In this document: positions 7,822 to 16,778 of the stretch, one piece after another
How the letters are laid out: each line of letters begins with the position of its first letter
Position numbering within the stretch: position 1 is the stretch's first letter
From: Brevundimonas goettingensis
Lineage (GTDB): Bacteria > Pseudomonadota > Alphaproteobacteria > Caulobacterales > Caulobacteraceae
Direction of reading: 5' to 3'
Length of the DNA stretch: 64,000 nucleotides
Assembly (NCBI RefSeq): GCF_017487405.1
Contig: NZ_CP062222.1
Coordinates: forward strand, 434,001 to 498,000
The notes under the pieces: model-generated
Told to the model about the DNA's origin: nothing
Databases searched by the model: none
Seen by the model: only the letters and a program-made list of their open reading frames with translations
Position numbers and translations under genes: made by a program

Positions 7822-7970
7822 GATGGTCGGGATATAGGCCGTTTCGCCGCAAAAGAAAACGCTGCGTGACAAGAACTGTCATCGTCGTACAGCTACGGTT
7901 CAGGTTGAGTAGACGAGCGTGAGGATCAAGGCGGCCCCCCCGGCCGCACAGTCGTTCTGGAGGGAAGACC

Positions 7971-8867
7971 ATGTCGATCAAGACCACCGTTTCAATTTCC
8001 GCCGCGGCCCTGGCCGCCCTGACCCTGCTGACCCCGATGTCGGCCAGCGCCCAGCGTGGCGGCGGTGGCGGCCAGCCGGCCGGCAGCTATGCCCAGAGCT
8101 GCTCCGACATCCGCGTTGACGGCGGCCGTCTCTACGCCGAATGCGGCACCGGTATCGGTCGGGATACGCGCTACAGCTCTATCGAATACGGTCGCTGCGT
8201 CGGCGACGTCGCCAACAATCGGGGCATGCTCTTCTGCAATGGCGCTCAGGGCCGGCTCGAAAGCCGTAACGGCGGCGGCAACACCGGTGGCGGAAACAAC
8301 GGCGGCGGACGCCAGCCGACCGGCAGCTTCACCCAGAGCTGCAACAACATCCGCACCGAGGGCGGACGCCTTTACGCCCAGTGCCAGGATGTCCGCGGCA
8401 ACCGCAATCTCAGCTCGATCGAATATGGCCGCTGCAATAGCGACATCAACAACATCAACGGTCTGTTGAGCTGCAACGGCGCGACCGGCCGGTTCGAGAA
8501 CGACGGTCGTCCCGGAACCGGCGGCGGCAATAACGGCGGCGGCTGGGGTGGCGGCAACGGCCCCGGCAACGGCGGACCCGGCAATGGCGGCCCCGGCGGC
8601 GGCTGGGGCGGCCGCAACTCCATCACCGTCTATGAGGATTCGAACTTCCGCGGCGGTTCGGCGACCTTCAACGGCGAGATGCCCAACCTCGGCCGTCGCC
8701 AGCTGAACGATAACATCTCGTCGATGCAGATGAACGGAACCTGGGAAGCCTGTTCGGACCCCTATTTCCGCGGCACCTGCCAGACCTTCTCCGGCGACGT
8801 CCGCAATCTGAACAACACCCTGATCAACGACCGGATCTCTTCGCTGCGCCCCGTTCGCGGCTGGTAA
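7971..8867 (+). CDS. Secreted protein with two CVNH domains and a beta/gamma-crystallin domain
   Basis: A 298-residue exported protein. Residues 1-27 form a signal peptide ending ASAQ. Residues about 37-95 and 117-172 are two copies of a cyanovirin-N homology (CVNH) domain: each starts GSY/FTQSC-(S/N)NIR, continues GGRLYA-C and SSIEYGRC and ends FCNGA or SCNGA, with four cysteines placed for two disulfides. A Gly/Asn/Pro-rich linker follows, then from about residue 216 a beta/gamma-crystallin-like domain with paired motifs (ITVYEDSNFRGGSATF and CSDPYFRGTCQTF). CVNH domains bind high-mannose or other glycans in known members; crystallin domains often bind calcium. A strong Shine-Dalgarno (GGAGGGAAG) precedes the ATG. 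The target is unknown. Confidence 0.85.
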   Translation: MSIKTTVSISAAALAALTLLTPMSASAQRGGGGGQPAGSYAQSCSDIRVDGGRLYAECGTGIGRDTRYSSIEYGRCVGDVANNRGMLFCNGAQGRLESRNGGGNTGGGNNGGGRQPTGSFTQSCNNIRTEGGRLYAQCQDVRGNRNLSSIEYGRCNSDINNINGLLSCNGATGRFENDGRPGTGGGNNGGGWGGGNGPGNGGPGNGGPGGGWGGRNSITVYEDSNFRGGSATFNGEMPNLGRRQLNDNISSMQMNGTWEACSDPYFRGTCQTFSGDVRNLNNTLINDRISSLRPVRGW

Positions 8868-8870
8868 GCC

Positions 8871-9842
8871 CTAAAGGGTCAGGACCACCTTGCCGATATG
8901 ATGGCCCGCCTCCAGCCGGAGGTGGGCCTGATCGGCCTGTTCCAGCGGGAAGGTCGCCTCCACCGGCGGCCGGACCGCGCCGGACGCGACCCACGGCCAG
9001 ACCGTCGCCTCGACCGCCGCCGCCAGACGGGCCTTCTCGTCGGCGGGCCGCGCCCTGAGGGTCGAGCCGGTCAGGACGATCCGTTTCATCATCAGCTCCG
9101 ACAGGTTCACCTCGGCCTTCGCTCCCGAGAGGGTTGCGATCACCACCCAGCGACCGAAGGGTTTGAGCGCCTTCAGGTTCAGGGCGGCATAGTCGGCGCC
9201 GACCATATCCAGCACCACATCGACCCCGCCCGCCTCGGCCAGGGCCGCCGCCAGATCGTCAGTCCTGGCGTCCAGGCTGATGTCCGCACCCAAGGCCTTC
9301 GCCGCAGCCGCCTTCTCCGGTCCGCGCGAGGTGGCGATGACGCGGGCGCCCGCCGCCTTCGCCATCTGGATGGCGGTGACCCCGATGCCGCTGGTCGCGC
9401 CGTGGATCAGCAGGGTCTCGCCCGCCTTCAGCGCCCCGCCCTCGAAGACATTGGCGAAGACGGTGAAGACGGTCTCGGGCAGGGCCGCCGCCTGAACGAA
9501 ATCGAGCCCGTCCGGGATGGGGAGGGCGTGCCGGGCGTCGACCACCGCGAACTCTGCATAGCCGCCCCCGCCCAGCAAGGCGCAGACACGGTCGCCGGCG
9601 TGCCAGCGCGTGACCCCATCCCCCACCTGATCCACCTCGCCGGCGACCTCCAGTCCCAGGATGTCGGGCGCGCCGGGCGGGGCGGGATAGTAGCCCAGGC
9701 GTTGCAGCAGGTCCGGTCGATTGACCCCGGCGGCCCGGACGCGAATGCGGATCTGTCCGGGACCGGCCTGCGGATCGGGCCGTTCGGCCGGCCTCAGGGC
9801 CTCCGCGGTACCGGCGCCGCCGGTGATCTCGATCGTCCGCAT
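8871..9842 (-). CDS. NAD(P)H-quinone oxidoreductase, zinc-less MDR/PIG3 type
   Basis: A 323-residue medium-chain dehydrogenase/reductase. It has the GroES-like N-terminal domain with AAGVNRPDLLQRLGYYPAPPGAPDILGLEVAGEV, and the Rossmann domain with LIHGATSGIGVTAIQMAKAAGARVIATS. The zinc-ligand cysteines of alcohol dehydrogenases are absent, and the AGVNRPDLLQR motif is that of the PIG3/TP53I3 quinone reductases. It would reduce quinones with NADPH in the cytoplasm. The ATG at 9842 starts right at MRTIEITG; an in-frame ATG at 9860 would add six residues. Divergent from the DUF1192 gene. Confidence 0.88.
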   Translation of the reverse strand: MRTIEITGGAGTAEALRPAERPDPQAGPGQIRIRVRAAGVNRPDLLQRLGYYPAPPGAPDILGLEVAGEVDQVGDGVTRWHAGDRVCALLGGGGYAEFAVVDARHALPIPDGLDFVQAAALPETVFTVFANVFEGGALKAGETLLIHGATSGIGVTAIQMAKAAGARVIATSRGPEKAAAAKALGADISLDARTDDLAAALAEAGGVDVVLDMVGADYAALNLKALKPFGRWVVIATLSGAKAEVNLSELMMKRIVLTGSTLRARPADEKARLAAAVEATVWPWVASGAVRPPVEATFPLEQADQAHLRLEAGHHIGKVVLTL

Positions 9843-9919
9843 TCGGGGCAAACCTTGCAATCGTGGATATCCAGGCGCTGAGATAGTCGCCCTGACCGGT
9901 CCTGGCCATGGAGGCGACG

Positions 9920-10126
9920 ATGACGTTCGAAGATCTGGAGCCCCGTTCGGGACGCGGCGCGACCCTGACCGCCCTGTCGCGCGAGGATCTGGACCTCTAT
10001 TCGGTGGAAGAGCTGAACGAGCGGATTGAGGCCCTGCAGGCCGAGATCGCCCGGGCCAGGGCCGCCATAGACGGCAAACAGGCCAAGAAGAACGCCGCAG
10101 ACGCCCTGTTCAACTTCCGCCCCTGA
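9920..10126 (+). CDS. DUF1192 family small protein
   Basis: A 68-residue protein with the DUF1192 pattern: LTALSREDLDLYSVEELNERIEALQAEIARARAAIDGKQAKKNAADALF. The middle is a short coiled coil with the conserved YSVEEL(N/E)ERI stretch; the C terminus is basic. The family has no known function but is widespread in Alphaproteobacteria. The start at 9920 is set by GGAGG at 9910-9914. It lies upstream of rcdA, separated by 140 bases containing a GC-rich hairpin (10157-10185). Confidence 0.8.
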   Translation: MTFEDLEPRSGRGATLTALSREDLDLYSVEELNERIEALQAEIARARAAIDGKQAKKNAADALFNFRP

Positions 10127-10156
10127 CAGGACACAGATGACGGTTTTGATGGGGAT

Positions 10157-10185
10157 GGGCGTCCCGGAATGGTTTTCCGACGCCC
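10157..10185. promoter_or_regulatory. Hairpin between DUF1192 and rcdA
   Basis: GGGCGTC (10157-10163) and GACGCCC (10179-10185) pair across a 15-base loop 31 bases past the DUF1192 stop. No T-run follows, so it may be a weak or factor-dependent terminator or a regulatory fold in the rcdA leader. Confidence 0.35.
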
Positions 10186-10266
10186 CCGTTCATGGCATGG
10201 CGGTTGCAGACCTGAACGTCACAGCGCCTGTCAGGGGCGAGAACGGGACGGACGCGTACGTATTCC

Positions 10267-10806
10267 ATGAGTATGATTGAGTTGATGGCCAGCGACGATT
10301 CCCAGTCCGGCGACCCGATCCGCGCACGCAGCCGTGCGGCGGAGATCCATGATTTCGCCCGTTCGGAGCTGTTCGAGCGCACCTTCCGCGAAGGCATGGA
10401 GCTGGTCGAGGACACCGCCTCCTATCTGGACGGCGACGGCCGCCGCGAATCCAAGCTGCTGTCGCGCGCCGCGGCCCTGGCCTATGCCGCCGAAAGCATG
10501 AAGCTGACGACCCGGCTGATGCAGGTCGCCTCCTGGCTGCTGATCCAGCGCGCCGTCCGCGAGGGCGACATGGAGCCGGAAGCCGCCTGCGACCCGCGCT
10601 ACCGCCTGACCGCCCGCCCGCTGGAGAGCGAGCCGAGCCACGCCGAACTGCCCATCGCCCTGATCGAATATGTGGTCCGGGCCGAGAAGCTGCATGACCG
10701 GGTCCTCTATCTGGACCGCCGCATGTATCTGGACGCCCCCGCCGAGGCCGAGGCTAACCCGGTCCTCAGCCAGCTGGGCATGCTGGAAGCCGCCTTCCGG
10801 TCTTAA
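10267..10806 (+). CDS. rcdA: Regulator of CtrA degradation RcdA (DUF1465)
   Basis: A 179-residue all-helical DUF1465 protein. Conserved segments are ARSRAAEIHDFARSELFERTFREGMELVEDTASYLDGDGR, ESKLLSRAAALAYAAESMKLTTRLMQVASWLL and EYVVRAEKLHDRVLYLDRRMY. In Caulobacter crescentus RcdA is the adaptor that, with CpdR and PopA, brings the master regulator CtrA to the ClpXP protease at the cell pole before DNA replication. Length and domain match that protein. The start is the first of two close ATG codons (10267, 10273). It precedes rnr by 59 bases and may be co-transcribed with it. Confidence 0.9.
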   Translation: MSMIELMASDDSQSGDPIRARSRAAEIHDFARSELFERTFREGMELVEDTASYLDGDGRRESKLLSRAAALAYAAESMKLTTRLMQVASWLLIQRAVREGDMEPEAACDPRYRLTARPLESEPSHAELPIALIEYVVRAEKLHDRVLYLDRRMYLDAPAEAEANPVLSQLGMLEAAFRS

Positions 10807-10865
10807 GCCTGCCCCAGACCCAAGGCTCCGTGGTGCGCGCGGGCGATCCGCGCTAACCTCGACTC

Positions 10866-13235
10866 ATGGTCAAACCTCCCCGCCGCCCGTCCGGTCCCTC
10901 GACCGGCGGCCTTCCCGACAAGGAAACCCTGCTGCGCTTCCTGCGCGAAGCGGGTGAAGCCGACAAATCCGATCTGGCGCGCGCCTTCGGCCTGAAAGGC
11001 GCGGAACGCCGGGCCTTGCGCGAAATGCTGCGCGAGCTGGAAGCCGAGGGCAAACTCGGCAAACGCGGCCGCAAGGGCTTCTCCGAGGCCGGTTCCCTGC
11101 CGCCCGTCGGCGTGGTCGATGTGGTCGAGAAGGATATCGACGGCGAGATGTACGTTCGGCTGGTCGAGGCCGCCGCCGACGCCCCGCGCGCCATCCTGAT
11201 CCCCGACAAGTCCGGCAAGACGGGCCCGGCGCCCGGCATGGGCGACCGGCTGCTGGTCAAGTTCGAACGGGGAAACGAGGGCTGGGAAGCCCGCGTCGTC
11301 AAGAAGCTGGACGCCGGAAACAGCCGCATCCTCGGCGTCATCCGCAAATCCAACCGCGAGACCCGGGTCGAGCCCGTCGATCGGCGCTCAAAGGATCTGC
11401 TGTTTATCCCGCCCCTGCTCGCCGAGGACCTGCGTGACGGCGACCTGGTTCTGGCCGCGGCCGAGAAGTCCGAACATCGCCACGGTCCGAAGCGCGGCAA
11501 GATCCTCGAGGTCATCGGCAAAGAGGATGATCCCCGCGCCGCCTCCCTGATCGCCATCTATGCCCACGGCGTCCCGACCGGCTTCTCCGAGGCCGTCGAG
11601 AAGGAGGCCGAAAATCAGGACCTGCCGACGCTGAAGGGCCGTGACGACCTGCGCGACATTCCCTTCGTCACCATCGACCCGGCCGACGCCCGCGACCACG
11701 ACGACGCCGTCTTCGCCCAGCGCGATGAGGACGAGAAGAACCCCGGCGGCTGGATCGTCTGGGTCGCCATCGCCGACGTCGCCGCCTATGTCCGCCCCGG
11801 CACGGCCCTGGACCGTGAGGCCCGGGCCAAGGGCAACTCCACCTACTTCCCCGACCGCGTCGAGCCCATGCTGCCCGAGCGGCTGTCGAACGGCCTGTGC
11901 AGCCTCAAGGAAGGCGAGAACCGCGCCACCCTGGCCGTGCGCATGGTCTTCGACAAGGAAGGCAAGAAGACGGGGCACAAGTTCCACCGCGGCCTGATGC
12001 GCAGCCACGCCAAGCTCAGCTACGAACAGGCGCAGGCCGCCATCGACGGTGTCGAAAATGGCGGCGGCACGGACGACGCGACGGGTCCGATCATGGACAC
12101 GATCCTGTATCCGCTGTGGAACGCCTATCACACCATGCTGAAGGGCCGGGAGAAGCGCAGCCCGTTGCAGATCGAGAGCGCCGAACGCCGCATCCTGATG
12201 GGCAAGGATGGCGGTATCGCCGCCATCGTCCCGCGCAAATCCCTCGAGGCCCACCGGCTGATCGAGGAGATGATGATCCAGGCCAATGTCTGCGCCGCCG
12301 AGACCCTGGAGCAGAAGAAGGTCCCCCTGATCTACCGCGTTCACGAAGCGCCCAGTCAGGAGAAGATCTTCAACCTGGCCGACTTCCTGACGACCATCGC
12401 CATGCCCTGGAACAAGGGCGAGCCGGCGACGACCAAACGGTTCAACAAGCTGCTGGACCAGACCCGCGACGGCCCCCACGCCGACGTCGTCAACGAAGTC
12501 GTGCTGCGCAGCCAGATGCAGGCGGTCTATTCGCCGGACAATGTGGGCCATTTCGGCCTGCACCTTGATCGCTACGCCCACTTCACCTCGCCGATCCGCC
12601 GCTATTCCGACCTGATCGTGCACCGCGGCCTGATCCGGGCGCTGAAGCTGGGTTCGGACGGCTTGACCGACAAGGAAATCGCCGAGCTTCAGGCCATCGC
12701 CGAACAGGTCACCCAGACCGAGCGCCGCTCCATGGCCGCCGAGCGCGACGCCATGGACCGCTATGTCGCCGCCTTCCTGGAGGACCGGGTCGGGGCGACC
12801 TTCGACGGGCGGATCACCGGCGTGACCCGCTTCGGCCTGTTCGTGCGGCTGGAAGAGACCGGCGCCGACGGCCTGGTGCCCGTCTCCTCGCTCGGCGATG
12901 AATATTTCACCCACGACGACCGCGCCCACGCCTTGGTCGGCGAGCGCTCGGGCCAACGCTACACCCTCGGCCGCGCCGTGCAGGTGAAGCTGAAGGAGGC
13001 CACACCGGTCACCGGCGGCCTGCTGTTCGAGATGCTGTCCGATCCCGAGCCGCGCGACCCCAACGCCCCGCGTCCCCGCTACGGCGTCCGCGCCCGCGAT
13101 CGCGGCCCCGGCGGCAATGGCCCGCCGAAGCGCGGCTCCGGCCGTCCCGGCGGACCCAAGCCGCGCAACGACGGCAGGGGCGGCGGCAAGCCCTCCGGTG
13201 GGCTGAAGGGCGTCAGAAAGGGCAAACGCAAATGA
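10866..13235 (+). CDS. rnr: Ribonuclease R
   Basis: A 789-residue 3'-to-5' exoribonuclease that degrades structured RNA and helps rRNA and tmRNA quality control. Domains in order: N-terminal winged helix (residues 20-70), cold-shock/OB domains (75-245), RNB catalytic domain from about 262 (FVTIDPADARDHDDAVFA, with the metal-binding aspartates), the FTSPIRRYSDLIVHRGL signature near 577, an S1 RNA-binding domain (643-725) and a basic Gly/Arg/Lys-rich tail. The length is normal for the family. Its stop overlaps the start of the FMN reductase gene (ATGA, 13232-13235). Confidence 0.95.
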   Translation: MVKPPRRPSGPSTGGLPDKETLLRFLREAGEADKSDLARAFGLKGAERRALREMLRELEAEGKLGKRGRKGFSEAGSLPPVGVVDVVEKDIDGEMYVRLVEAAADAPRAILIPDKSGKTGPAPGMGDRLLVKFERGNEGWEARVVKKLDAGNSRILGVIRKSNRETRVEPVDRRSKDLLFIPPLLAEDLRDGDLVLAAAEKSEHRHGPKRGKILEVIGKEDDPRAASLIAIYAHGVPTGFSEAVEKEAENQDLPTLKGRDDLRDIPFVTIDPADARDHDDAVFAQRDEDEKNPGGWIVWVAIADVAAYVRPGTALDREARAKGNSTYFPDRVEPMLPERLSNGLCSLKEGENRATLAVRMVFDKEGKKTGHKFHRGLMRSHAKLSYEQAQAAIDGVENGGGTDDATGPIMDTILYPLWNAYHTMLKGREKRSPLQIESAERRILMGKDGGIAAIVPRKSLEAHRLIEEMMIQANVCAAETLEQKKVPLIYRVHEAPSQEKIFNLADFLTTIAMPWNKGEPATTKRFNKLLDQTRDGPHADVVNEVVLRSQMQAVYSPDNVGHFGLHLDRYAHFTSPIRRYSDLIVHRGLIRALKLGSDGLTDKEIAELQAIAEQVTQTERRSMAAERDAMDRYVAAFLEDRVGATFDGRITGVTRFGLFVRLEETGADGLVPVSSLGDEYFTHDDRAHALVGERSGQRYTLGRAVQVKLKEATPVTGGLLFEMLSDPEPRDPNAPRPRYGVRARDRGPGGNGPPKRGSGRPGGPKPRNDGRGGGKPSGGLKGVRKGKRK

Positions 13236-13798
13236 CCGTGCGTCTGATCGGCGTCTCCGGCAGTCTGAGGGCGGGCTCCTTCAACACCGCCCTGCTGCGC
13301 GCCGCCCAGACCATGACGCCGACGGACGTGGAGCTGGTCGCCGGCTCGATCGAGGGTATTCCCCTCTACAACGGCGATCTGGAACGGGATGAGGGCATAC
13401 CTCCGGCCGTCAAGGCGCTGAAAGATCTGATTGCCGGGGCCGACGGCCTGATGCTGTTCACGCCAGAGTACAACAACGGCATTCCCGGGGTGTTCAAGAA
13501 CGCCATCGACTGGCTGAGCCGCCCGTCGTCGGACATCGGTCGCATCTTCGGCGGACGGCCCGTAGCGGTGCTGGGCGCCTCGCCGGGCGGCTTTGGCACC
13601 ATTTTGAGCCAGGCGGCCTGGCTTCCCGTGCTCCGAACCCTAGGCGCCGATCATTGGGCCGGAGAACGGCTGATGGTCGCCCGTGCCGGCTCGGTCTTCA
13701 ACGAGAACGGCGAACTGACCGACGAGGCCATCCGCCGCCGCCTCGTCGCCTTCCTGGCGGGCTTCGCCGGTCACTGCGAACGCGTGCGGAACCCCTAG
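13232..13798 (+). CDS. NADPH-dependent FMN reductase / quinone reductase
   Basis: A 188-residue flavodoxin-fold protein of the NADPH_FMN_red family (ChrR/AzoR-like). The FMN phosphate loop [19 protein letters not shown] is at residues 6-24; [21 protein letters not shown] near residue 74 contacts the flavin ring. Such enzymes reduce quinones, chromate, azo dyes or free flavin in the cytoplasm. It is translationally coupled to rnr by a four-base overlap. A short hairpin with a T-run at 13851-13869 probably ends the transcript before tgt. Confidence 0.87.
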   Translation: MTVRLIGVSGSLRAGSFNTALLRAAQTMTPTDVELVAGSIEGIPLYNGDLERDEGIPPAVKALKDLIAGADGLMLFTPEYNNGIPGVFKNAIDWLSRPSSDIGRIFGGRPVAVLGASPGGFGTILSQAAWLPVLRTLGADHWAGERLMVARAGSVFNENGELTDEAIRRRLVAFLAGFAGHCERVRNP

Positions 13799-13850
13799 AG
13801 CCTGCTCGTCTGGCAGAAATGCGAATCAGTCTCCAGGCGGCCGCTCTCGA

Positions 13851-13869
13851 CGCCCTTGGGGCGCTTTTT
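13851..13869 (+). terminator. Short intrinsic terminator before tgt
   Basis: CGCCC (13851-13855), loop TTG, GGGCG (13859-13863), then C and TTTTT. The stem has only five pairs, so termination may be partial. Confidence 0.5.
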
Positions 13870-13895
13870 CACAGTTTCGCCCCACGCGATCCTGT

Positions 13896-15056
13896 ATGAC
13901 GCCCAACCTTGGGCGATTTGGCCCATACGATACGCCGGATCCCGCCTTGCCCTTTCCGTTCGAGATTTCCGCCACCGAAGGCCGCGCCCGCACCGGCGTA
14001 CTGAAGACCGCGCGGGGCGACATCCGCACCCCCGCCTTCATGCCCGTCGGCACCGTGGCCACGGTCAAGGCGATGACGGTCGATCAGGTCAAGGCGACCG
14101 GCGCCGACATCATCCTGGGCAACACCTACCACCTGATGCTGCGCCCCGGGCCGGAGCGGATGGAGCGTCTGGGCGGCCTCCACAAGTTCATGGGCTGGGA
14201 CAAGCCGATCCTGACCGACTCGGGCGGTTTCCAGGTCATGTCCCTGGCGGGCATCTCCAAGGTGAAGGAGGAGGCGGTGACCTTCTCCAGCCATATCGAC
14301 GGCTCCAAGCATGTCCTGTCGCCGGAGCGGTCGATCGAGATCCAGGCCGACCGCATCGGCGCCGACATCTCCATGCAGCTGGACCAGTGCGTCTCCTGGC
14401 CGGCCGAGAAGGACGCCGCGCGCAAGGCGATGGAGCTGTCGATCCGCTGGGGCCGGCGCTCCAAGGCCGCCTTCGGGACGCGCGAGACGCAGGGGTTGTT
14501 CGGCATCCAGCAGGGCTCGACCTTCGAGGACCTGCGCCGCCAGTCCTCGGAACAGCTGCAGGAAATCGGCTTCGACGGCTACGCCATCGGTGGTCTGGCC
14601 GTGGGCGAGGGGCATCAGGCCATGTGCGAGGTGCTGGACTATGCGCCCGAGATGCTGCCCGCCGACCGGCCGCGCTATCTGATGGGGGTGGGCAAGCCTA
14701 TCGATCTGGTCGAGGCGGTCTGGCGCGGCGTCGACATGTTCGATTGCGTCCTGCCGACCCGGGCCGGGCGGCACGGCCAGGCCTGGACCTGGGACGGACC
14801 GATCAACCTCAAGAACGCCCGCTTCGCCGAGGACCAGGACCCGCTGGATCCGACCATCGCCGGGCCGTCGTCACAGTATTCCAAGGCCTATCTGCACCAT
14901 CTGGTCCGGGCCGACGAGATCCTCGGCAAGGTCCTGCTGAGCTGGCACAATATCGCCTTCTTCCAGGCCCTGACCGCCGCCATGCGTGACGCCATCGCCC
15001 ACGGCCGCTTCGAACAGTTCCGCCGCGACTTCCACGCCCGGCACACGTCCAACTGA
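13896..15056 (+). CDS. tgt: tRNA-guanine transglycosylase lacking the usual zinc cysteines
   Basis: A 386-residue TIM-barrel enzyme that swaps guanine-34 for preQ1 in tRNAs with GUN anticodons, the first tRNA-level step of queuosine synthesis. The general-base Asp is in [13 protein letters not shown] (about residue 107), the nucleophile Asp in [14 protein letters not shown] (about 282), and the preQ1-pocket motifs QGSTFEDLR and IGGLAVGEG are intact. In other bacterial enzymes a CxCxxC plus a histidine hold a structural zinc just before YS(R/K)AYLHHL. Here that stretch, codons 14842-14877, reads [19 protein letters not shown] with no cysteine. The frame is intact on both sides. A 99-residue unknown gene follows 14 bases later. 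Confidence 0.92.
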   Translation: MTPNLGRFGPYDTPDPALPFPFEISATEGRARTGVLKTARGDIRTPAFMPVGTVATVKAMTVDQVKATGADIILGNTYHLMLRPGPERMERLGGLHKFMGWDKPILTDSGGFQVMSLAGISKVKEEAVTFSSHIDGSKHVLSPERSIEIQADRIGADISMQLDQCVSWPAEKDAARKAMELSIRWGRRSKAAFGTRETQGLFGIQQGSTFEDLRRQSSEQLQEIGFDGYAIGGLAVGEGHQAMCEVLDYAPEMLPADRPRYLMGVGKPIDLVEAVWRGVDMFDCVLPTRAGRHGQAWTWDGPINLKNARFAEDQDPLDPTIAGPSSQYSKAYLHHLVRADEILGKVLLSWHNIAFFQALTAAMRDAIAHGRFEQFRRDFHARHTSN

Positions 15057-15070
15057 CGGGGGGAACTGAC

Positions 15071-15370
15071 ATGCGCATCGAGAAGTCAGGCTTCCACGCC
15101 TACACCACCTATCTGGAAGAGTCGCCCCGGCCGGAAGGCAATGAGACGGCGCTGCACCGGCACGTCATCATCATCGGCGGCGACAAATATTCCTTCTTCG
15201 CTCGCTGGTCCGGCAAGTTCGCGCACAAGGGCGAGAAGATCTCCTTCGACTGGGACTGGGACAGGACCGGCGAGTTCCGGAATATCGAGAAGCGATCCTT
15301 CGAAGCCTTCGCCAAGGACGGGACGGTCCAGATCCGCGGGGACCGCAGCGATACCGTCCGCCGCCGCTAG
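15071..15370 (+). CDS. Hypothetical protein, 99 residues
   Basis: A small soluble protein with no signal peptide and no family I recognise. It has an aromatic-rich beta pattern (GGDKYSFFARWSGKF, then ISFDWDWDRTGEFRNIEKRSF) and a basic C terminus. It starts 14 bases after the tgt stop with GGGGGAACTGAC upstream of the ATG, so it is probably co-transcribed with tgt. Codon use resembles the neighbours. Its stop is convergent with the following lipoprotein gene and overlaps it by four bases. Confidence 0.65.
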   Translation: MRIEKSGFHAYTTYLEESPRPEGNETALHRHVIIIGGDKYSFFARWSGKFAHKGEKISFDWDWDRTGEFRNIEKRSFEAFAKDGTVQIRGDRSDTVRRR

Positions 15371-15903
15371 CGCTGGCTCCCGCCCCGCGGCCGGAACCAG
15401 GCCGGCGAGGCCGGCGGGGCGCAGTTGAGCTGCATGCCCAGACCCTTCAGGAAGGCGCGGCGCAGGCGGCCGGCCTCGATGGCGTCCTGCACCGTCTTCG
15501 AGCGCGCCTGGGCGCCAGTCAGGATGCGGATCCAGTTCCGGTAGGGGATGAAGTCCGTCGTCGAATCCTTGATGGCGTCGAGCGCCGCCTTGGCAAGCGC
15601 GTCCTGGGCCTGCTCGTTCAGGGTCGAGCCGTTCGGGGCGGGCGGTTCGTCGCGGTCAGGGCCGAGCGCCTCGTCGAGCCGGATCACCTCGGCGGCGACG
15701 GTCGTGCACTGGTTCAGATTGCGCCGGTCGTAGGGATTGGCCTGGGCCTGCAGCAGGACTGTCGGGATTTGGTCGCGACGCACGTTCAGATCGACAAGGG
15801 GCGCAGTCACGGCGTCGCCGAAACCCTGCTGCACCTGACTGGCCGTCGAACAGCCGGCCATGGCGAGACACAGGACAAGGACGGCGGGCAACGAAATACG
15901 CAT
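15367..15903 (-). CDS. Putative lipoprotein of unknown function
   Basis: A 178-residue protein with a lipoprotein signal (MRISLPAVLVLCLAMAGC, lipobox MAGC with Cys at residue 18). The mature part is helical: NQCTTVAAEVIRLDEALGPDRDEPP, AKAALDAIKDSTTDFIPYRNWIRILTGAQ, then RLRRAFLKGLG. The end is basic and proline-rich. Similar lipoproteins are common in Caulobacterales without a known role. ATG 15903 is chosen because it gives the signal peptide. The gene is divergent from the osmoprotectant ABC operon. Confidence 0.75.
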   Translation of the reverse strand: MRISLPAVLVLCLAMAGCSTASQVQQGFGDAVTAPLVDLNVRRDQIPTVLLQAQANPYDRRNLNQCTTVAAEVIRLDEALGPDRDEPPAPNGSTLNEQAQDALAKAALDAIKDSTTDFIPYRNWIRILTGAQARSKTVQDAIEAGRLRRAFLKGLGMQLNCAPPASPAWFRPRGGSQR

Positions 15904-15995
15904 GCCGCCATTCACCACGACGGGACCGTTCCGACAACACTCGCTTTCGGGCGCGTCCTCGCCCACTGTGAAGCCTCCCGTCGCAAAGGCCGCCG

Positions 15996-16778
15996 ATGAC
16001 GTCAGCCCTGATCCTGTCCGGCCTCGGCAAGTCGTTCGACGGCGGCAAGACATGGGCCGTGAAGGACCTGTCGCTGGAGGTGGCGAAGGGGGAGTTCCTG
16101 GCCCTGATCGGCGGTTCGGGCTCAGGCAAGACGACCCTGCTCAAGATGATCAACCGGCTGATCGAACCCGACGCGGGCGAGGTCCGGATCGATGGCGCGC
16201 TGAACACGGCGACGCCGGCGCCTGAGCTGAGGCGCGGCATCGGCTATGTTTTCCAGGGGGCAGGGCTGTTTCCGCATATGACCCTGGCCGAGAATGTCGC
16301 GGTGACGCCGCGCCTGCTGGGCTGGGAGCGGAGTGAGATCGAAGCGCGGGTCGCCGAGCTGCTGGATTTGGTCGAATTGCCCGTCGCGACCTGGGGTGAT
16401 CGGCTTCCGGCCAGCCTGTCGGGCGGCCAGAGGCAGCGCGTCGCCTTCGCCCGGGCGCTGGCGGCGCGGCCGTTGCTGGTCCTGATGGACGAGCCGTTCG
16501 GGGCGCTGGACGCCCTGTCGCGCGACGGCATCGCCGAGGCCTACCGTCGTCTGCACGACACCCTCGGCCTCACCACGGTCATGGTCACCCACGACGTCAA
16601 CGAGGCCCTGCTTACGGCCGACCGGCTGGGGGTGATGAAGGAGGGGCGGCTGGTCGCCTCGGGCCCGCCCGCCGAGCTGATGACGCAGGGCGCCGACCCC
16701 TATGTCCACGACCTGCTGGACGCCCCGCGTCGGCAGGCCGCGCGGATCGCCTCGAAGTTCGGGGGCGCGAATGGATAG
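15996..16778 (+). CDS. Osmoprotectant/quaternary-amine ABC transporter ATP-binding protein
   Basis: A 260-residue ABC ATPase. Walker A is GGSGSGKTT (residues 38-46), the Q-loop YVFQGAGLFPHMT, the signature LSGGQRQRVAFARAL, Walker B LVLMDEPFGALD and the H-loop MVTHD. The Q-loop and signature follow the OpuA/OpuC/ProV group, but the C-terminal CBS domains of OpuCA are missing. It powers uptake of glycine betaine, choline or a related amine. Its stop overlaps the start of the permease-binding protein gene by eight bases, so the two work as one transporter. Confidence 0.88.
   Translation: MTSALILSGLGKSFDGGKTWAVKDLSLEVAKGEFLALIGGSGSGKTTLLKMINRLIEPDAGEVRIDGALNTATPAPELRRGIGYVFQGAGLFPHMTLAENVAVTPRLLGWERSEIEARVAELLDLVELPVATWGDRLPASLSGGQRQRVAFARALAARPLLVLMDEPFGALDALSRDGIAEAYRRLHDTLGLTTVMVTHDVNEALLTADRLGVMKEGRLVASGPPAELMTQGADPYVHDLLDAPRRQAARIASKFGGANG

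Noticed and set aside
11388-12956. A 522-codon open frame antisense to rnr
   Set aside because: Shadow of the RNB domain; no start signal and composition typical of reverse-frame translation.
14838-14890. Frameshift as cause of the missing tgt cysteines
   Set aside because: The frame is continuous, with conserved residues directly before (DPLDP) and after (YSKAYLHHL) the changed stretch.
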